Shown here piece after piece: positions 1-8,145 of a DNA stretch of 50,628 nucleotides (positions within the stretch are counted from its first letter, which is position 1; every line of letters begins with the position of its first letter). The notes under the pieces are model-generated. The model had not been told where the DNA came from and made no database searches. It saw nothing but the letters and a program-made list of their open reading frames with translations. The stretch comes from Chloroflexota bacterium (GTDB lineage Bacteria; Chloroflexota; Anaerolineae; JAAYZQ01): positions 1 to 50,628 of the forward strand of contig JAGVRI010000005.1 in assembly GCA_018606645.1 (NCBI GenBank). Direction: 5' to 3'. The translations under genes were made by a program, and so were the position numbers.

Positions 1-3000
1 GCACGCAGAGGTGAGGGCAGCGAGGTGGAGTGGGTCGGGGTGCGGGTCAGGGTCGGGGTGCGGGTCGGGGTCGGGGTGCGGGTCAGGGTGGGGGTGCGAG
101 TCGGGGTGAGCGTGCGCGTAGGCGTTGAGGTGCGCGTCGGGGTCGGGGTGCGGGTCAGGGTGGGGGTGCGAGTCGGGGTGAGCGTGCGCGTAGGCGTTGA
201 GGTGCGCGTCGGGGTCGGCTCCATCGGCGTCGCCGAAACGCTCAGGGTGTACGGGCGGTCGGACGTCTGGCTCGTATATTGCGGAACCACCCGCACGTAG
301 TAGGCGGCGTTCCCGCGGACCGTCGCCGTCAGCTCCAGAGACTGCCCGGACGAGGAAGCGTACTGAGAGGCGACGAAATCGCGGTTGCCGTCGTACAGGG
401 CCAGGCTGGGCCGGACGTTCGGCGGGACGTCCTGGAGACGGATGGTGAGCAGCGCGCTGGGCATCTCCGGCGGGATCTCGATCCGGTAATAGTCAGCCGG
501 TCCGGTGACCTGCTCCCAGAAGTAACCCTGGATGGGGCCGGAGCGCCAGTCCCACGGCGTGGCCGTGTCAAAGGAGTCGTTCGGCTCGTGTGGGTCCGAC
601 AGGGCGGTCGCCACCAGGGTGTAGGGCTGGTCGGAGACCTGGGAAGAGTACTCGGGTTTCACCCGGACGTAGAACGCCTCGCCGGGGTTGACGTCAATGG
701 TCAGGCTGAGCCCGGCGCCCTTGCTGCTGGCGTACTCGGAGGCCACCCAATCGCGGTTCTGGCGATAGAGGGCCAGGCTGGGCCGGACGTTCGGGGGGAC
801 GTCCTGGAGGCGGATGGTCAGCAGCGCGCCGGGCATCTCCGGCGGGATCTCGATGCGGTAATAGTCGCCGGGCCCGGTGACCTGCTCCCAGAAGTAGCCC
901 TGGATCGGGCCGGAACGCCAGTCCCATGGCGTGGCTGCGTCAAAGGAGTCGTTCGGCTCGTGCGGGTCCGACAGGGTGGTCGCCACCAGGGTGTAGGGCT
1001 GGTCGGAGACTTGAGACGAGTACTCCGGTTTCACGCGGACGTAGAACGCCTCGCCGGGGTTGACGTCAATGGTCAGGCTGAGCCCGGCGCCCTTGCTGCT
1101 GGCGTACTCGGAGGCCACCCAATCGCGGTTCTGGCGATAGAGGGCCAGGCTGGGCCGGACGTTCTGGGGGACGTCCTGGAGGCGGACGGTCAGGTGGGCG
1201 GCCGGTATGTCCGGGGGGATCTCGATCCGGTAATAGTCGGCCGGTCCAGTGACCTGCTCCCAGAAGTAGCCCTGGATCGGGCCGGAGCGCCAGTCCCACG
1301 GCGTGGCCGCGTCAAAGGAGTCGTTCGGCTCGTCCGGGTCCGGTCGGGCGGTGAGCCACAACTGGTAGTACCCCGTGGCCGTCTGCCGGCTGCTGGCCGC
1401 CTTGATCCGGACGTAGAATACCTGGCCGGGGTTGCCGTCAAAGGAGAGGCTGGCCCCCTGCCCGGCCGGGATCGCGGACTCGGCGGTGATGGTGTTGCAG
1501 TTGGCGTCGTACAGCGCCATCTGGGGCGCGATCTCGGCGGGCACGTTGGTCAGCGTGAGGGTATAGATGGCCGGTTCGCCCGTGACAAACCGGTAATAGT
1601 CCCGATCGCCCTCCGCGCCGATCCGGCCGCGCATCGGGCGAGAGGACGACCATTGGGTCGCCGTGTCACAACTCTCGTTCGGCTCGGTCTCGGTCTCTCC
1701 TCCCCACGGCGTGGGCGAGGGCGCCGGGGTGCGGGTGGGCGTCGGCGTGTGGACCGGGGTGGGGGTCCCCTGGGCGAAAAACACCCGCAGCGTATACGTC
1801 CCCCAGCCGCTGGTGCGGTCCACATAGACCTGGTAGGCGCCCGGCGGCGGGTCGAGGAAGAAACAGGCCTGTTCGGTCTCGGACCCATAATGGTCCGGCG
1901 CACAGGAGAACTTGTTCGCCGGCAATGGCTGGCTGGGTTGGACGGTCAGGTCCAGGTCGCGATAGCCCCCTTCCCAGGGAAAGTACAGCCGCAGGTCCAA
2001 CAGGCGCAGGCCGGAGGGCACCTGGAGCGTATAGACATGGCGATCCTCGCCCGGGCAGAACGCGCCGTCCGTGTCGCCCTGGGTGAGCATCTCCGTCCGC
2101 TGGCCGAGGCAGGGCGTGCCCGTGACCGGCGGAGGCGTGGGAGTGGGCGGGAGCGGCTCGGACACGGTAAAGTCGCACCGGGCGGTATTGTCCGAGGTGT
2201 CTTTGTCATGGCGCAGCCGCGCCTCGACCTGGAGGGTGTAATCTCCGGGCAGGAGGTACTGGGACGGGCCGTGGGTGACAAAGACGATCGTATCGCGATC
2301 GGTCCGGTTCCAGTATACGGCGACATTCGACTCGCTGTTGGTAATGGTATAGTCGCCGCCGGAGGCATCCCACCGTTCTACCGTATCGGTCCAGCCGCTC
2401 CAATGGGCAAACCAGCCGCTCTTGGTGCGCGTCCGCTGCCAGACCCATCCGGAGACATCGCCCTGGGCAATAGTGACCGAGTCGCCGTTGCTCATCAGCT
2501 TGACATATCCTTCTGAGGGCGAGCCAGACATGCCATCGCTGGCGGAGATGAGCGACCGCATATCGTACAACCCGTCTCCCCAATCCACCGCAAAGGAGAT
2601 GGAGGTGGGCTGGAGGAAGAGGCTCAGCAACTCGCACCGCCTGTCGTCCGAGGGTTCAGCCATGCACTGCTCATAACCGCCAGAGATCACCCAGTTGGGA
2701 TAGGCGAGGGAGGTCACCGCTTCACGGTGCAGCAGCAGCGGCTCACCATCCCCGCGCTGGAGGTAGAGAAAGGTATCAAAGGCGCGGGTGTAGGCCGTGG
2801 GGGTGTATTCGGGCAGCGTTTCTCCCCGCTGGTTGTCCACCGTGACGCTGGCCCCGCCCTGGCCGCATGCGGTGAACCTCACCCGGGCATTGGGCGCATA
2901 GCGACATGGGTTGCTCTTGCAATCGGTGTTGGCGCAGGCAACATATTGCCCGGCCATCATCGAACGGCAATCCATGGTATATCCGCCGGGCGCCCCCACC

Positions 3001-3281
3001 AGCTCGGCGGCAATGGTCACCAGGTACTGGAAGGCCGTCCACCAGTCGGGGTCCTCACAGCCGGCGTTGATGAAGGCGCTCCGATAGATGCGCACAAATC
3101 CATCCAGGTTGTGGCGGCCCAGCACATAGACGTCGTCCACGCAGTTGGCCGCGCACGCCTCTTTAATGCACGCCGGCTGAGGGCCCTGCGCCTGCCCGAC
3201 GCGGACCAGAGCCGCTTTTTCCAGCAAGAGGATCACTGCCAGTCCCGCGACAATTCCCGCGATCGCTTTGAGATGCTTCAT
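1..3281 (-). CDS. Large secreted PPC-repeat protein (partial, runs off left edge)
   Basis: One frame stays open from the ATG at 3281 to the window edge: at least 1093 codons and no stop. A GAGGAGGC ribosome site precedes the start. Residues about 6-22 form a signal peptide or anchor. A Cys-rich N-terminal region of unknown fold follows to about residue 370. Then come a diverged beta-sandwich domain and four domains resembling the bacterial pre-peptidase C-terminal (PPC) family, with recurring EPNDSFD and DYYRIEIPP motifs, at about residues 531-1013. The last 80 residues are Thr-Pro-Arg repeats typical of extracellular linkers, so another domain or an anchor probably lies outside the window. 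PPC domains are usually non-catalytic modules of secreted proteins. No catalytic domain is visible. Function is unknown; an exported surface or adhesion role is inferred. Confidence 0.85.
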   Translation of the reverse strand, partial: MKHLKAIAGIVAGLAVILLLEKAALVRVGQAQGPQPACIKEACAANCVDDVYVLGRHNLDGFVRIYRSAFINAGCEDPDWWTAFQYLVTIAAELVGAPGGYTMDCRSMMAGQYVACANTDCKSNPCRYAPNARVRFTACGQGGASVTVDNQRGETLPEYTPTAYTRAFDTFLYLQRGDGEPLLLHREAVTSLAYPNWVISGGYEQCMAEPSDDRRCELLSLFLQPTSISFAVDWGDGLYDMRSLISASDGMSGSPSEGYVKLMSNGDSVTIAQGDVSGWVWQRTRTKSGWFAHWSGWTDTVERWDASGGDYTITNSESNVAVYWNRTDRDTIVFVTHGPSQYLLPGDYTLQVEARLRHDKDTSDNTARCDFTVSEPLPPTPTPPPVTGTPCLGQRTEMLTQGDTDGAFCPGEDRHVYTLQVPSGLRLLDLRLYFPWEGGYRDLDLTVQPSQPLPANKFSCAPDHYGSETEQACFFLDPPPGAYQVYVDRTSGWGTYTLRVFFAQGTPTPVHTPTPTRTPAPSPTPWGGETETEPNESCDTATQWSSSRPMRGRIGAEGDRDYYRFVTGEPAIYTLTLTNVPAEIAPQMALYDANCNTITAESAIPAGQGASLSFDGNPGQVFYVRIKAASSRQTATGYYQLWLTARPDPDEPNDSFDAATPWDWRSGPIQGYFWEQVTGPADYYRIEIPPDIPAAHLTVRLQDVPQNVRPSLALYRQNRDWVASEYASSKGAGLSLTIDVNPGEAFYVRVKPEYSSQVSDQPYTLVATTLSDPHEPNDSFDAATPWDWRSGPIQGYFWEQVTGPGDYYRIEIPPEMPGALLTIRLQDVPPNVRPSLALYRQNRDWVASEYASSKGAGLSLTIDVNPGEAFYVRVKPEYSSQVSDQPYTLVATALSDPHEPNDSFDTATPWDWRSGPIQGYFWEQVTGPADYYRIEIPPEMPSALLTIRLQDVPPNVRPSLALYDGNRDFVASQYASSSGQSLELTATVRGNAAYYVRVVPQYTSQTSDRPYTLSVSATPMEPTPTRTSTPTRTLTPTRTPTLTRTPTPTRTSTPTRTLTPTRTPTLTRTPTPTRTPTLTRTPTHSTSLPSPLR
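76..219. repeat. 72-bp tandem repeat coding the TPTRT linker
   Basis: Two near-perfect 72-bp copies (76-147 and 148-219) encode 24-residue Thr-Pro-Arg blocks at the 3' end of the visible part of the large secreted gene. Shorter GGGTCGGGGTGC-type repeats continue to about position 40. The 72-bp period keeps the reading frame. Confidence 0.85.
571..1314. repeat. Two near-identical 372-bp tandem repeats (PPC domain units)
   Basis: The anchor AAGGAGTCGTTCGGCTCG recurs at 571, 943 and 1315, exactly 372 bp (124 codons) apart. Units 571-942 and 943-1314 are nearly identical at the DNA level, including synonymous positions. A more diverged unit follows on the higher-coordinate side. This points to recent in-frame duplication or ongoing homogenisation of PPC domains. 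Confidence 0.9.
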
Positions 3282-3326
3282 TGTTGCCTCCTCGGAGAAT
3301 CGTGATCGCGATCTCACCCTGGGCTT

Positions 3327-3347
3327 GGGCGCAGCACCGCTGCGCCC
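3327..3347. repeat. REP-like 9-bp-stem palindrome
   Basis: GGGCGCAGC, loop ACC, GCTGCGCCC is a perfect 9-bp stem. On the minus strand it is preceded by GTAG, giving a GTAGGGGCGCAGC start that resembles short palindromic intergenic repeats seen in many GC-rich bacteria. It lies in the leader of the large secreted gene. Copies elsewhere in the genome cannot be checked here. Confidence 0.5.
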
Positions 3348-3431
3348 CTACGCCGGGCTGGGGTGATGGGGATAGACGCCCACCCTCTGAACCGATTTAT
3401 CACGGTCAACCCCCTCCCATGGGCCGGATTC

Positions 3432-3460
3432 AGTATATCTACTTCCGGTGAAGCACGCAA
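3432..3460 (-). promoter_or_regulatory. Candidate sigma-70 promoter of the PPC-repeat gene
   Basis: On the minus strand, TTGCGT is followed by a 17-nt spacer and TATACT. The predicted start site would leave a leader of about 140 nt that includes the 3327-3347 hairpin. The -35 box is weak. Confidence 0.4.
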
Positions 3461-3575
3461 GTCGTATCGGTGGACCTTTTGGGCGGCGCTCTCGGGCTTT
3501 TCTCGCGTTCATCATCCGCGCTCTGAGACGAGGCACGTCTCCGATGGACCCTGCGCCAACAGATGGCGCGCCGGT

Positions 3576-3944
3576 CTACCGGTGTACGCAGTCTCGCGTC
3601 AGCCGTTCTTTCTCGCGTACTTGTCGGAATACACCGGCAGATTTGATGTGTCGTATCAGCCCGGATTCCTTGTTGCACGCTGTTTTCGTCCTCAGGAATG
3701 CCATGAGCAGACCCGGGACGCCAAACAGTGCAGCCATCAGAAGGGTCACAACCATCCCCGGTAAGGCGGAGAGTATGTCTCGCCATGTGCCGAACAAGAA
3801 ATACTCAACCACGGCCCTTCCCAGCCAGTAAAGAGGGTAACCGGAGAACAACAGCAGGAGGCCACCGAAGAGTTTGGACACGAGTCCCGGCCGTTCCACG
3901 ATTCTAAAAGTCCCGTCATCTGCGATTTGCCAGCTCGTGGCCAT
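3576..3944 (-). CDS. Small two-helix membrane protein, unknown function
   Basis: A 122-residue protein. The ATG at 3944 is chosen because GGAGAG lies 8 nt upstream; the frame continues further upstream but that part looks non-coding. Two hydrophobic segments are visible (about residues 22-46 and 61-80), flanked by an N-terminal polar stretch starting MATSWQIADDG and a basic Cys-containing tail. I do not recognise the family. It stands alone between the secreted repeat protein and an insertion sequence. Its upstream flank carries an integron-like core site (see 3964-4034), so it may have arrived as a cassette. That is speculative. Confidence 0.55.
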   Translation of the reverse strand: MATSWQIADDGTFRIVERPGLVSKLFGGLLLLFSGYPLYWLGRAVVEYFLFGTWRDILSALPGMVVTLLMAALFGVPGLLMAFLRTKTACNKESGLIRHIKSAGVFRQVREKERLTRDCVHR

Positions 3945-3963
3945 CGCTTGATCTCTCCATTCA

Positions 3964-4034
3964 TTGGGCAGTCTGTGGCGACCGAGCCGAGCGAAGCGAG
4001 CGACAGAACAGTCGGCTCCAGCCAGTGGTTGGGC
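3964..4034. other. attC-like or dispersed repeat element (tentative)
   Basis: GTTGGGC (4028-4034) fits the integron core GTTRRRY, and TTGGGCA at the other end (3964-3970) is a near match. Between them lie partly complementary arms, GAGCCGA and TCGGCTC, around a purine-rich loop. Read on the minus strand, the core gives Asn-His-Trp-Leu-Glu-Pro-Thr, a motif I have seen where related repeats abut genes. The two ends do not form a clean attC pair, so this is only a candidate. Confidence 0.25.
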
Positions 4035-4110
4035 GGCCTCATAATCTCGGGAGAACGAATGAGTCCACCGAAAAGAGGCTTCTACCCTCCTCAAATTGGC
4101 AAGACTGTGG

Positions 4111-4130
4111 TGACCCCATGAAACTGGACA
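4111..4130 (+). repeat. IS3 left terminal inverted repeat
   Basis: Begins TGACCCCATGAAACTGGACA and pairs with the right end at 5321-5340 with two mismatches. Confidence 0.9.
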
Positions 4131-4145
4131 GTTTTGGAGCCGTTT

Positions 4146-5021
4146 TTAGTGAACAGCGACAGGCTGCTCATGTCCGTGGCGCCACTCTGCCTCGAACTCA
4201 GCCGGCGTGAGGTAGCCCCACGAGGGGTGGATCCGCTTGTGCATGTAGACGTCGTTCAGGAACCGGCCCAACTGAGACACGGCATCCGTATAGCATTCGT
4301 ACTCCGACAGGTCAACCTCCTCCTCTTTGATCGTCCGGATGAGCCGCTCGGCGTAGCCGTTCTGCCACGCCTGGCCGATCTCGGCCATACTGATTTCGGC
4401 GCCGACGGCCCAAAGCATCTCGATTTACTGGATGCCTTGGTCCGAGTGGTGAATCTCCGGCCTATGGTCGGCCAGCGCCCGGTCCAGGGCGATCAGGGTC
4501 AACGTCTGATCCAGGCTGCGCCCCAGGTGCCAGCCCCGGATGCTGCGCGTGAACACGTCCATGATCACCGCCAGGTAGACGAACTCGTCGCGCAAGCGGA
4601 TGTAGGTAATGTCAGACACCCAGACCTGATCATGGCGCACGATTTCCATGCCCTGCACCAGGTTGGGATAGCGCGGGAAATCGTGCTCGCTATTGGTCGT
4701 TTTCTTGGCCTTTCGCCTGGTTTTGACCTGCAAGCCCAGTTCCCGCATCAGACGCTGCACCCGTTTCTTGTTCACCTCCCACCCATGGCGCTGCAACTGT
4801 TTGGTGACGCGGCGGTACCCGTAGGTCGGCCATTCGACGACCACGTCCTCGATCGCGCTCTTGACCTCGTTCTCATCTTGCCGCTTGGCTTGGTAGTAGT
4901 AGCTGCTCCTGGGACAGCCAAGCAGATCGCACAGCAGGCTCAGCGCATAGTCGTGAGCCAGCCTCTGGATCACCTGCCGTTTCTGCTCAAGGGAGAGGTC
5001 AAGATGTCGGAGGCTTTTTTT
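4146..5021 (-). pseudogene. IS3-family transposase OrfB (DDE integrase domain), interrupted
   Basis: After the -1 shift the frame reads KKSLRHLDLSLEQKRQV and then a typical rve integrase core. The first catalytic Asp is in VSDITYI and the second in HHSDQG. Immediately after HHSDQGIQ a TAA stop (4425-4427) replaces the usual Tyr, and a few residues normally found there seem to be missing. The same frame resumes as IEMLWAVGAEISMAEIGQAW and carries the third catalytic residue (Glu) in RTIKEEEV. The product would therefore lose its catalytic Glu. A nonsense change with a small in-frame deletion explains this best; a sequencing error is less likely because no frame change occurs. Confidence 0.85.
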
Positions 5022-5275
5022 GCCGCCTCCAGCTCCATGGTCAGACGCCCGACCATGCGCTCCAGCTCGGCGATGCGCTGTGGCTCGTCGCCTCGGCCTG
5101 GTTGGGTGGCAAAGATCTCGGGCGCCCGTTTCAGGAACTCGGCTTTCCAACGACAGAAGACGGGTGCTCTCAATTGGTGCTCCCGGCAAATTTCTGCTAC
5201 CATCTTGACTCCGGTGAGTTCTTCGATCACGAGGCGGGCTTTGAACTCCGGTTTGAAGTTTCGTCGCTTGGCCAT
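4970..5275 (-). CDS. IS3-family transposase OrfA
   Basis: A 101-residue helix-turn-helix protein that recognises the IS ends. It opens MAKRRNFKPEFKARLVIEEL, the usual IS3 OrfA start, with an HTH in the first 50 residues and a leucine-zipper-like heptad region (LERMVGRLTMELEAAKK) at about 72-90. The frame crosses an A7G run at 5021-5014, where IS3 elements shift -1 to make the OrfAB fusion. Without a shift, translation ends shortly afterwards at 4970. The sequence looks intact. Confidence 0.9.
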   Translation of the reverse strand: MAKRRNFKPEFKARLVIEELTGVKMVAEICREHQLRAPVFCRWKAEFLKRAPEIFATQPGRGDEPQRIAELERMVGRLTMELEAAKKASDILTSPLSRNGR

Positions 5276-5320
5276 GGTGTTTCCCCCTTCCTGGACTCAT
5301 TGTACATTAACTGTCGCACC

Positions 5321-5340
5321 TGTCCAGTTTCTGGGGGTCA
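5321..5340 (-). repeat. IS3 right terminal inverted repeat
   Basis: On the minus strand it reads TGACCCCCAGAAACTGGACA, the counterpart of the repeat at 4111-4130. Confidence 0.9.
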
Positions 5341-5991
5341 GTACAGTTCCTGTACGATCGTTGCAAGCACTGTTTTGTTCTGAAGGTGAAGCGCGGTATT
5401 ACCCAACCCTCCGTTCCAATCCCCGCTATCTTTACCACCATTGCCAGCCTTCAGAAGGATCATTATTCAGGCAGGCGAACGGAGGATTTTTGCCAGCAAT
5501 TACCGCCGGGCACCGTCACCCTTGCTGAAAAGCAAGTTCGCTCCGCACCGCTCAGGTTTGACGGTCTGCAAAGTACCTGTTATATCAGCGGGCGACTGGA
5601 CGCAGTAGTGCAGTTTGACGACGGTTCCTACGGGGTGATCGACTTCAAGACGGGCGATCCGAGTGATGACAAGACTGCGATATACAGCCGACAGCTCCAG
5701 GCATATGCACTGGCTCTTGAGAATCCCGCACCGGGGGCCCATAGCCTTGGCCCCGTCTCAAGGTTAGGGCTCTTGTACTTCACCCCCGACGTGTGCCGTT
5801 ATGTCGGAAATGGCCGGCAAGAGATGTCCGGTCCAATGACATGGATTGAGATCCCCAAAGACGATCGGGCATTTCGGAATTTCCTGAAGGAGGTCATATT
5901 GTTGCTCGACGGTCCCCTCCCGGACCCGGAACGGCAGAACTGCGACTGGTGCCAATACCGCTCAAAGTACGAGAGACTCGCGAACGGCTGA
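5341..5991 (+). pseudogene. PD-(D/E)XK nuclease-superfamily gene, 5' end lost at the IS
   Basis: The reading frame starts abruptly at the IS boundary and runs to a stop at 5991. It matches RecB-like PD-(D/E)XK domains (PDDEXK_1/Cas4-like). Motifs are an N-terminal YDRCKHCF, then GRLDAVVQFDDGSYGVIDFKTG with the catalytic Asp and D-x-K, then the helix YSRQLQAYALALE, and a C-terminal CDWCQYR. The CxxC pairs at each end resemble the Fe-S or Zn knots of such nucleases. A GTG at 5386 could serve as a start but would remove the first Cys pair, so the native start was upstream and has been lost. No frame left of the IS clearly restores it. Substrate and role are unknown; DNA repair or processing is the family norm. 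Confidence 0.75.
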
Positions 5992-6418
5992 GCAGAAGGT
6001 ACTCCGGATCAGCCAACCGCTACCGCGTTGTCCAAATGCCCGCGTTGCGGAGGTCCGAGGAGATAAGGAGCGGCAAGCCTGGAGAGTTCTGAGGATGTTC
6101 GGGCTATCCCGACTGCCGGGGCACGCGACCCGCTTGACGTCACCTGAGCCTGCCGGTCTGCGGATTGTACTCCGTGCTGCCGCCAATGCCGGCCGATTCG
6201 TGTGCCTCCGAGTCCTCAAGGTCAGGGAGTGCCAAGAATGACCATTGTTATTAACAGATCTGCCCACCTTAGCAAACCGCTGCGGCAACCGGCGTGCCCT
6301 CAAAAACTCGCCATACGTCTCGAGGTCCAACAAAGAAGCCGCTGCCACACGGTAGCGACTTGGTCACGGGTCGAACCCGCTCCGATTCAATTGTACATCC
6401 GGTCGGTGTCTCTATCTA
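5992..6418. other. 427-bp stretch without a convincing gene
   Basis: Open frames exist on the minus strand (up to 128 codons) but none resembles a known family or shows a good ribosome site. A T-arm-like GGTTCGACC followed by GTGACCA occurs on the minus strand near 6370-6390, but no full tRNA folds from it. The stretch probably belongs to the same decayed accessory patch as the IS and the truncated nuclease. Confidence 0.5.
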
Positions 6419-6823
6419 CTACGCCGCTTCTGCCGGCTGCTTGCGAAATTTATACCCATAGATGATCAGCCCGTCCTCGCCCTCCTCGCGCAGCTTGCGG
6501 GTGACCATCTCCACCGGCATCCCGATCTGGATCTCGTCCTGGTCCACATCGGTGAGCTGGGCCGTGACCAGCGGCCCCTCGTCGAGTTGGACCAGGGCTA
6601 CCGTGTATGGCACAAACTGTTCATAGCCGGCCGGGGCCTGGTAGAGAGTGGAATAGGAATAGACCTTCCCCTTGCCGCTGAACTGAAACGGCTCATAGGC
6701 CGGCTGGCTGCATTGCGGACAAACATCACGCGGTGGAAAGAGCCGGGCTCCGCACTTTTTGCAGACTTCGCCGACCAGAGCATATCGCTGGCGCTGCAAG
6801 CGCCAATGTCGCGGAATATCCAT
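6419..6823 (-). CDS. DUF35 / Zn-ribbon OB-fold protein, thiolase-HMGCS partner
   Basis: A 134-residue protein with an N-terminal rubredoxin-like Zn ribbon (C21, C24, C35, C38: CKKCG and CPQC) and a C-terminal OB fold (from about residue 48, GKGKVYSYSTLYQAPAGYE). In archaea, proteins of this family bridge acetoacetyl-CoA thiolase and HMG-CoA synthase and provide a shared CoA channel. Here it is the third gene after an archaeal-type HMG-CoA synthase and thiolase on the same strand, which supports the same role. It lies 100 bp downstream of the thiolase. The length is normal for the family. Confidence 0.88.
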   Translation of the reverse strand: MDIPRHWRLQRQRYALVGEVCKKCGARLFPPRDVCPQCSQPAYEPFQFSGKGKVYSYSTLYQAPAGYEQFVPYTVALVQLDEGPLVTAQLTDVDQDEIQIGMPVEMVTRKLREEGEDGLIIYGYKFRKQPAEAA

Positions 6824-6923
6824 CGTTAATCCTCCGATTTCTGTATTGTACCAATTCGAATCCTAGACTGCGATCCCCCAAAGGTCCTGTTCACTGCAGC
6901 TTCAACCGCCGGCCTCAGGAATA

Positions 6924-8096
6924 TCAATCCTGAGCCTCCAGAATATGGGTAATCACCGTCGCCCCGCTGCCGCCGATATTCTGGGCCATCCCCAACCGGG
7001 CGTTCGGGATCTGATTGGGGCCGGCCTCCCCGCGCAACTGGAGGGCCACTTCCACCACCTGATAGACGCCGGTGGCGCCGACCGGGTGGCCGCGGGCTTT
7101 TAATCCCCCCATGGTGCAGATCGGGATCCGCCCTTCGCGGGCGATCTCGCCGGCCTGAGCAAGCCGCACCCCCTTGCCCCGTTCGGCAAAACCGGCCGCT
7201 TCCAGGCTCAACGCTGACATGATGGTAAACGCATCGTGCAACTCAAACAGATCGATGTCCCGAGGCCCGACGCCCGCCTGCTGGTAGGCTTTGAAGGCCG
7301 ACGCCTCCGCCGCCGAGAGCCACAGCGGATCGGGTCGATCGTGCACGGCCACGGCATCCGTCGCCATCGCCGACGCCCGAATCCGCACCACCCCCTCCCT
7401 GCGGTACTCGCCGGCCATGGTGGAGGGACATAGCACCACCGCCGCCGCCCCATCGCCGATGCCGGAGGAGTCCAGGAGGTTGATCGGATCGGCGATCATC
7501 CGCGCCCGGCTGAACTGCTCCACGGTCACCCGCTCCCGAAACATGGCGTAGGGGTTGCTGGCGGCGTTGCGGTGGGCATTCACCGTAAAGGGCGCAAAGT
7601 CCTCGTGTTTCACCCCATATTCGTACATGTAGCGGCGCATCAGCAGGGCGTTGATGCCGACGAACGTGACACCGTGGATCGATTCATAGTCGGCGTCGGC
7701 GGCCATTGCCAGGCCCGTGGTCGTCTCGGCATTGACGGTATCGGTCATCTTTTCCACGCCGCAGACCACCACCAGATCATGGATGCCGCCGGCTACCATC
7801 GCATATCCCAGGCGCAGCGCCGCCGCTCCTGAGCCACACGCCGCCTCGACCTTGAGCGCCTCAATGCCGCGCAACCCAACAAAGTCGGCGATCAACGCTC
7901 CCAGGTGTTCCTGTCCGTTCAGAAGGCCAGAGAGCATATTGCCCACATAGAGGGCATCCACCGCCGCCGGTTCAATGTGGGCGTCCTTCATCGCTGCCAG
8001 AATCGCCTCGCCGGCCAGATGCCGGAGCGATCGGTCCCAGTGCTCGGCAACCTTGGTTTGTCCTACGCCGATGATACTCACATCCCGCATCTTCAT
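6924..8096 (-). CDS. Thiolase (acetyl-CoA acetyltransferase, archaeal/SCP-x type)
   Basis: A 390-residue thiolase that should condense two acetyl-CoA to acetoacetyl-CoA, or cleave it. The nucleophilic Cys is C87 in EAACGSGAAAL. ELHDAFTIM near residue 290 and GGLKARGHPVGATGVYQ near residue 340 supply the other conserved active-site residues. The form is the archaeal/SCP-x type, without the loop of classical bacterial AtoB. It sits between HMG-CoA synthase (49 bp upstream) and DUF35, the order seen for the archaeal thiolase-HMGCS complex of the mevalonate route. A start at the second Met (8090) is equally possible. A degradative SCP-x-like role cannot be excluded. Confidence 0.9.
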   Translation of the reverse strand: MKMRDVSIIGVGQTKVAEHWDRSLRHLAGEAILAAMKDAHIEPAAVDALYVGNMLSGLLNGQEHLGALIADFVGLRGIEALKVEAACGSGAAALRLGYAMVAGGIHDLVVVCGVEKMTDTVNAETTTGLAMAADADYESIHGVTFVGINALLMRRYMYEYGVKHEDFAPFTVNAHRNAASNPYAMFRERVTVEQFSRARMIADPINLLDSSGIGDGAAAVVLCPSTMAGEYRREGVVRIRASAMATDAVAVHDRPDPLWLSAAEASAFKAYQQAGVGPRDIDLFELHDAFTIMSALSLEAAGFAERGKGVRLAQAGEIAREGRIPICTMGGLKARGHPVGATGVYQVVEVALQLRGEAGPNQIPNARLGMAQNIGGSGATVITHILEAQD

Positions 8097-8145
8097 TCAC
8101 CGCTGCGCCGCGTCAGATGGGCGACAGGCGATCCCCTGCCGCTCT

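Larger units (their letters stand above)
4111..5340 (-). mobile_element. IS3-family insertion sequence, 1230 bp, probably defective
   Basis: The ends are 20-bp terminal inverted repeats matching at 18 of 20 positions, starting TGACCCC and containing AAACTGGACA. Inside, on the minus strand, are orfA (4970-5275) and orfB in the -1 frame, with an A7G slippery run at 5014-5021. This is the standard IS3 layout. OrfB has an in-frame TAA, so the copy is probably not autonomous. No direct target duplication is visible: the left flank ends GTGG and the right begins GTAC. That suggests flank loss or later rearrangement. The element interrupts or truncates the nuclease-like gene to its right. Confidence 0.9.

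Noticed and set aside
279..2516. 745-codon open frame on the plus strand opposite the secreted repeat protein
   Set aside because: It is a GC-rich mirror frame. The minus frame has a signal peptide, a ribosome site and recognisable PPC domains; the plus frame shows only repeat artefacts.
5962..6348. 128-codon minus-strand frame after the nuclease remnant
   Set aside because: No ribosome site, an Arg/Ser/Thr-rich shadow-like composition and no known domain.
6355..6400. T-arm-like sequence with a following CCA on the minus strand
   Set aside because: The rest of a tRNA (acceptor, D and anticodon arms) does not fold from the neighbouring sequence. It might be a remnant but cannot be supported.
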